Assembly (NCBI RefSeq): GCF_029873635.1
Contig: NC_080418.1
Location: 17,339,522 to 17,403,521 of the forward strand
DNA: 64,000 nt
Reading direction: 5' to 3'
Source: Malania oleifera
Lineage: Eukaryota; Streptophyta; Magnoliopsida; Santalales; Ximeniaceae
Made by a program: the position numbers and the translations under genes. The notes under the pieces were generated by a model, which did no database searches, had not been told where the DNA came from, and was given only the letters and a program-made list of their open reading frames with translations. Below are positions 59,701 to 64,000 of the stretch, piece by piece. Every line of letters begins with the position of its first letter. The first letter of the stretch is position 1.

Positions 59701-60760
59701 ACATAACTTGATGATTAATCCCAAAGTTAACAAGATGTGGGTAGCACTTGAACAAATAGGAACAAAAAGCTTTTTCTTTGAAAAATAGAAATGTATACCA
59801 TCCCCACGGCTCCAACGGCCTTACATCTCTGGTGTTAGTTGCCTGAACGCGTTGGGGCAATGGTCCTCTGTTGGTTGTCTGGTGGGGGTGCTTTGATATG
59901 TTTCGACGGATAGTGATTAGAGTGAGTGCCTTAGCTAGCAGTGCATGACGTCCCTCACAATATGGCCAGGCCAACCACCACTGATCGTAGGCATTTGATC
60001 GATTCGGTAATCCCCCAATGCCTCCGACAACACACTAGTCAAATCGGGAGGTGCTGGATCATCCTGAGGGGCCTCAACGTCCAATCACTTGCCCATGGCA
60101 CTGCTTATATCTCCTTCGCTAACCTGACTGCTACCCGCTCAAATCAAGAGGCATTAGCCTCTTCCTCATGATTCGTACTCCAGCACCTCTCTCAGGCTTG
60201 GTCTCTTTACTGTGGTTTATCCACATACTCTGCAAAATCTCTGCCCTTGGAATGCCACGACTTGCTCATAACGCTTGTCTCACGCCCTTCTATTAAATTT
60301 CATCCCCCATCTTCTCTTATCTGGCCATGTATGGTGGCACTCGGGGGCCGCTCACTGATTAGCTGCCTAATGCTTGTATCATCAGATGTCCCTGAGTCAA
60401 ATTCATAAATTCTGCCGTTTTGTTTTAACATTTTTTGGTAGTGTAAAGGAAGTACCGTTTGAACAGAATACGCTCCGAAAGTGGTCCAGAGTCAAATCTA
60501 TAGGCACCCAGGCTCTACTCTTCCAACTAATTCGTTGACCTTCACTATTCGTTAGCCTCCCTCTTAACTTAAAAGTAGTAGAGAGATAAAAATTTCTTCT
60601 CTGGTGCACGGGGTAATGCCACGGTTCCTCAAGATCTTGGACCCGTTCTATTCCGAGCTGGTCAGCTCTCTCGAAAATGACAAGGGGATTCATTCGATGG
60701 GAATGCTCGATGTGTAGCCTAATGAGCTGTGGGCAGACGGCCCTCCCTGATTTCGTGCTA
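56720..60760 (-). pseudogene. gag-pol relics of the minus-strand gypsy element
   Basis: Read on the minus strand from high to low coordinates. Gag is at about 60690-60400 (STTFKLRGRL, VPIDLTLDHFRSVF). The protease spacer near 59560-59480 reads DMHWFDIILGMN-stop-LAA. RT parts lie at 59100-58840. The RT/RNase H boundary is at 58651-58454 (LNPSKIEVVVNWAHQG), RNase H at 58433-58029 (NITDHKRFKNISSPKELNMR), integrase core at 57490-57176 (KCHMVIVDQLTRLARVLPIK), and its C-terminal end at about 57100-56720, beginning with EALYGRR-like sequence. Almost every fragment is in a different frame, so indels outnumber those in the other two gypsy copies. No functional product is possible. Confidence 0.82.
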
Positions 60761-61301
60761 TCTCAGCATATTTACTGTGGCAACACTACGTAATACTGCC
60801 ATTGATCACTGCCGCCCATACTAGAGAAGACAGAATCGGTCATCCCCACCAACATTTGGGCATTGCCATACCCACGGTCATCCTGAAAATATAACCAAAC
60901 ATGTCTTGAGAATCCTAACTCCCATAACACAATATACATTAATTAATACGAACATAAAAATATCCGTTTTCCCACCCAATCAACTTAACATTCCGTATCC
61001 TTAATTTAAGGTTTAGTCTCACCACTCAAAAACAAAAATCAAACGGATGTTTTACCGTGGGCTTTCCTGAAATTTCATTCCAAGCCAGTCCCCAAATCAA
61101 CAATTGCTCACGGAATTCCTATCTCCAGCTATAGACCAAAACCATAAATTGCCTCTTAACCTCCAAACAATGAACTTATGATATCCTAATCTCATAGTTC
61201 CTCCTCTCATCACGATCCATTCTATACTCTTTTTTGGTACTGTTTTCGCGGTTGCCACTAAAGTCTCCAAAACCTAACAACCTAGGCTCTGCTACCCCAA
61301 C

Positions 61302-62185
61302 TGTACGACCCAAAAATTTCTACTATATAAATTTTTTTTCTCTGCTGCTTAAACACACTATCCGACTTACTCTGATTACGCTCATACCATCACCCATGAC
61401 ACTTGGACCCCAAAGTGGGGTGGTATTCGGGATAAACTTGCCTATAAATACATACCCTCAATGCAGTGGACGATGTAAAATACTCCAAACCTTATATATA
61501 CTCCCCCAGTGTTATGTAACCTGCCAGTACTGGACCTGAGACAGCCCGAACAATCCAAAATTACCCCAGGGATTTTTTATGCGACACACATCTCTCCCCC
61601 AGCTCAAACAAACTTATCTTGAAATAGGGGTAGTAACACAACCTCCTCTACCTCAGAGTCGCTTCCGTTGTCTACTAGATATCTGAAATGTTTGAATTCT
61701 TGGGGGGCGACACCTCTCAGTAAGTGGTCATAAGGGATCATCATTGTTATGGCAATATGAGTGTTAACATTCCAGCTATACAATCATAACTTACCTTTTC
61801 TTTCACTGTCACAATCAGTAAAACTGTAAAACACGTATATACAAATATATTTCAAAAAATAACATATTTCCTTTCTACTTATAATTTGTATAAAACCAGA
61901 ACTGGTCTAAGTAAATGCACATATTAGCATAAAAGAAACTGCCCTGGACGGATAAACCATAAAACATCCTGTGTTAACCCCGATGCTCAGGTTGTTGTGC
62001 CTACCGGCTGCCCCTAGCCCGGGGCCTCTAACCGGCTAAGTCAACCTAGTATTCTTATTTTCTTATCGGATCTGTAACTATGTAAGTACGATTGGCCCCC
62101 CCCAACTGGTCCAGACTCAGGGGCCCCTCTTCTTACCCACTTCTTATGGACAAATTGACATACCACCAACATCTATTAGTAACCC
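61302..62185 (-). repeat. Truncated 5' LTR of the minus-strand gypsy element
   Basis: On the minus strand it ends AAATTTTTGGGTCGTACA at 61302, followed by a PBS-like TTGGGGTAGCAGAGCC (61301-61285). It aligns with the split 3' LTR (GGACCCCAAAGTGGGGT block at 61412, 'gacacctctcagtaagtgg' at 61709, a CCACCAACA block at 62163). Similarity stops near 62185, so roughly 1.4 kb of this LTR is missing. Confidence 0.75.
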
Positions 62186-62417
62186 GAACCAAGAAAATAA
62201 AGCAATACCTACAAGAAAAGAGAAAGGACAGGACCACAAAAGGATTTGGTTGGCCAGGGCCACAACTCGCCGGTTTGTGAGGATCCACAAAATCATCGAT
62301 GGCTTCCTGCAAGTTAAACAAGCGAGAGCTGGGTTTTAGGGTGAAATCAGTCGCGATTTTGTTTTAACCGCCTAGAAAAAATGCGGCTAAATATTTTCCT
62401 ATGTGCTGTTTACTTAA

Positions 62418-62651
62418 GGGCTAAGTTATGTGCATTTTTATTCCTTACAATCATTTGCTTCTCTCTCTCTCTCTCTTCTTCTCTATAAAACTTAGGGTTT
62501 GGTTCTTGCTTTCTTCTAGTTGGGAAAGTCGCTGCTAGAGCTCTCGTTCTCTCGCTTTCTCGGCCGTTAGGGCCCCTCAATTTCATCCGATTCTGCGGTA
62601 GATTTTGTGGTTTTTTTTGCATTAGGTTTAGCCATTTTCTTTAGGAACTCA
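62418..62651 (+). promoter_or_regulatory. Promoter-like block with TATA box, telo-box and possible 5' UTR exon
   Basis: A CT-rich run (62461-62482), CTATAAAA (62483-62490), TTAGGGTTT (62492-62500) and TAGGGCCCC (62568-62576), followed by a leader-like stretch ending AACTCAG before GTACATGG at 62652, a possible splice donor. Telo-boxes and GGGCC elements close to a TATA box are usual in plant translation-machinery and other housekeeping promoters. No coding exon was confirmed downstream. Confidence 0.4.
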
Positions 62652-64000
62652 GGTACATGGGTGCTTTAATATTCGGTATTAATTGTTTATGTTAATTGTG
62701 GCTTTTTTCCGTACAATTGCCCCTTATATGTTTTTAATAAACAGTACACTATTGATTTTTTTCTTGAATCAAAATCGGGGGTCTTGGAACTGGTTCTTTT
62801 GTATTTGAATCCTTATAAGTTTTTGTGGCACACACTACGTGCCTATGGTTTTTGCAATCTCCCCTGTTTCCCAATCCCATAGTCGTTTGAGTTACATACA
62901 AACCTTGGCTGATGCGCTATTACTCTGTTTCAAACCACTGAATGGCTTACCCTGCAGTTTATTATTATGGTACCGATGTATAATTTTTTGTGCAAGAGAA
63001 ACTTCCCTTTTTTTTTAACAGGCATATCCCTCCCCCAATGTTCATTGATATTATACAATCTGATCTTATACGATTCCCCGCTATAGCCGAGATATGATGG
63101 GTACGATTATCTGCGAGCTATGATTTTTTTGTGACGACATTTATGCCCAAGCTATGATGTTCTGCCAACATAGCCGAGATGGGATTTTTGTGACGTCACC
63201 TATATCTGAGTCTTTGCTTCTAATGGCTGGGGGGTGAGGTTTTACCTTAACAGTCGAGGGCCCGGAGGATTTTTATAATCTTGGGTTTTATCCCACACTG
63301 ATCTAATACCCTTTTCTTGTGTAAATTGCCAAATATTGATTTTAGAAACCCTGTGGATAGGCGATGTGCTGTGTGTTGATATTTATGAGCATGGTTACCG
63401 TAGCTCTGTTTTTTGTTTGCCAATGAGTTTGCAATCACCCAGGGATGGGAGTGTGATATGGGATACTCGATGGTAGACTTAAGTACAATACCATCCACCA
63501 GGCAGTTGGGGCCCCATCCAATAGTTATTTCGTGTCGACCCCTTAGGTGTAGGCACCCAATCGCCACTTCACACCCCCCTTTTTTTTTTCTGCTTAGTTC
63601 TGGTTAGCGGCTATAGCTGAGTCCATTCCTATTTGGGTGCCACACATCATTTTCCTCATGGGTGACGAATGTCGTATAAGTTCTGTTGATCGCCTGACGC
63701 TGCTACGTCAGCAGTTTTCCTCGGTTCGGTCTTTTAGCCTATTTTGGCACCCACGTTATAGTCTGTAAGCCTAGCAACCCCTTAAACCGGGTCTCGGTGC
63801 GTTTTTTTGTTCTCCTCAATCAACATCCTGTTTTATGCTAATCCCCTCACCAACTATATACGTCGCAGAAAATCATACTATCTCTCCCCTATAACAATTA
63901 TAGAGTTTACCTCAATTCTACTATCATTATCCATTCATCCATGCATTTCATTTACATCTCTCCCTCTCCAACTAACCTTTCCAAGCTATTTCACCCCCCA
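62652..64000. other. Unassigned right end of the window
   Basis: No recognisable domain or RNA gene. If the promoter-like block is real this would be mostly a first intron: a CCCTGCAG acceptor-like site occurs near 62958 and TTTTTTTTTCTGCTTAG near 63597. A short imperfect duplication (TAGCCGAGAT..GATTTTTTTGTGACG and its second copy) lies at 63083-63200. Confidence 0.35.

Larger units (their letters stand above)
44354..62185 (-). mobile_element. Minus-strand Ty3/gypsy element, heavily disrupted
   Basis: 3' LTR in pieces (44354-44970 and 51627-53369), purine tract near 53370-53395, interior with gag-pol relics (56720-60760), PBS-like site and truncated 5' LTR (61302-62185). The LTR ends carry the GTACCCCACTTTGGGTCC block seen in the first gypsy element's LTR (1-129), so the two belong to related families. 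Insertions of a Tat-like solo LTR, another gypsy LTR and an A-rich tract interrupt it. Its right end is truncated, so no TSD can be shown. Confidence 0.8.

Noticed and set aside
1-64000. Undescribed multi-gene system
   Set aside because: Both strands were read for clusters of co-oriented unknown genes. Apart from the PPR gene and the weak exon pair, open frames longer than about 100 codons are transposon-derived or low-complexity.

Overview
This is a window of plant nuclear DNA, most likely from a eudicot with a repeat-rich genome. The evidence is a 703-codon intronless pentatricopeptide-repeat (PPR) gene of the land-plant PLS type, plant-type Ty3/gypsy elements with chromodomain-like tails and Ty1/copia elements, methionine-tRNA primer-binding sites, AT-rich spacers and CT/TA microsatellites. 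No bacterial-style operon, CRISPR array, rRNA or tRNA gene was seen. I cannot name the species.

Only about 8.3-18.4 kb looks like ordinary gene space. It holds the apparently intact PPR gene on the minus strand (15907-18018), a possible minus-strand terminal exon pair (8535-8897), and a young Ty1/copia element (9032-13807) with a perfect 5-bp target-site duplication (TSD). At the right edge (about 62.4 kb) there is a promoter-like block with a TATA box and a TTAGGGTTT telo-box. It suggests a second gene starting toward the window end, but no coding exon could be supported.

Almost everything else is nested retrotransposon. From left to right: (1) a decayed Ty3/gypsy element, 1-7803, whose left LTR is cut by the window edge; (2) a minus-strand copia-type LTR, 18430-22364, split by a plus-strand solo LTR, 19266-21471; (3) a decayed Ty3/gypsy element, 23088-30183; (4) a plus-strand LTR, 30943-39593, carrying a solo LTR (31361-33781) and a 3.46-kb hAT DNA transposon (34248-37707); (5) a Ty3/gypsy element reduced to two LTRs around 234 bp, 40370-44117; (6) a minus-strand Ty3/gypsy element, 44354-62185, whose 3' LTR is split by a Tat/Ogre-like solo LTR (44971-51621), itself split by a minus-strand solo LTR (46623-49107). 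The minus-strand element's interior also carries another LTR (53444 to about 55920), an A-rich tract and a copia LTR fragment.

TSDs read directly from the sequence fix most of this order: TTTAG, AGTTT, CCACT, AGTAT, TCATG, GATAT, plus near-perfect AAGGG/AAGGA and the 8-bp GTAAGAAA/GTAATAAA. All transposon coding regions are broken by stops, frameshifts or lost catalytic residues. I found no convincing undescribed multi-gene system. The most interesting items are the internally deleted LTR pair, the shared GMN-stop defect in two gypsy copies, the inverted pair of related LTRs, and the layered insertion history.
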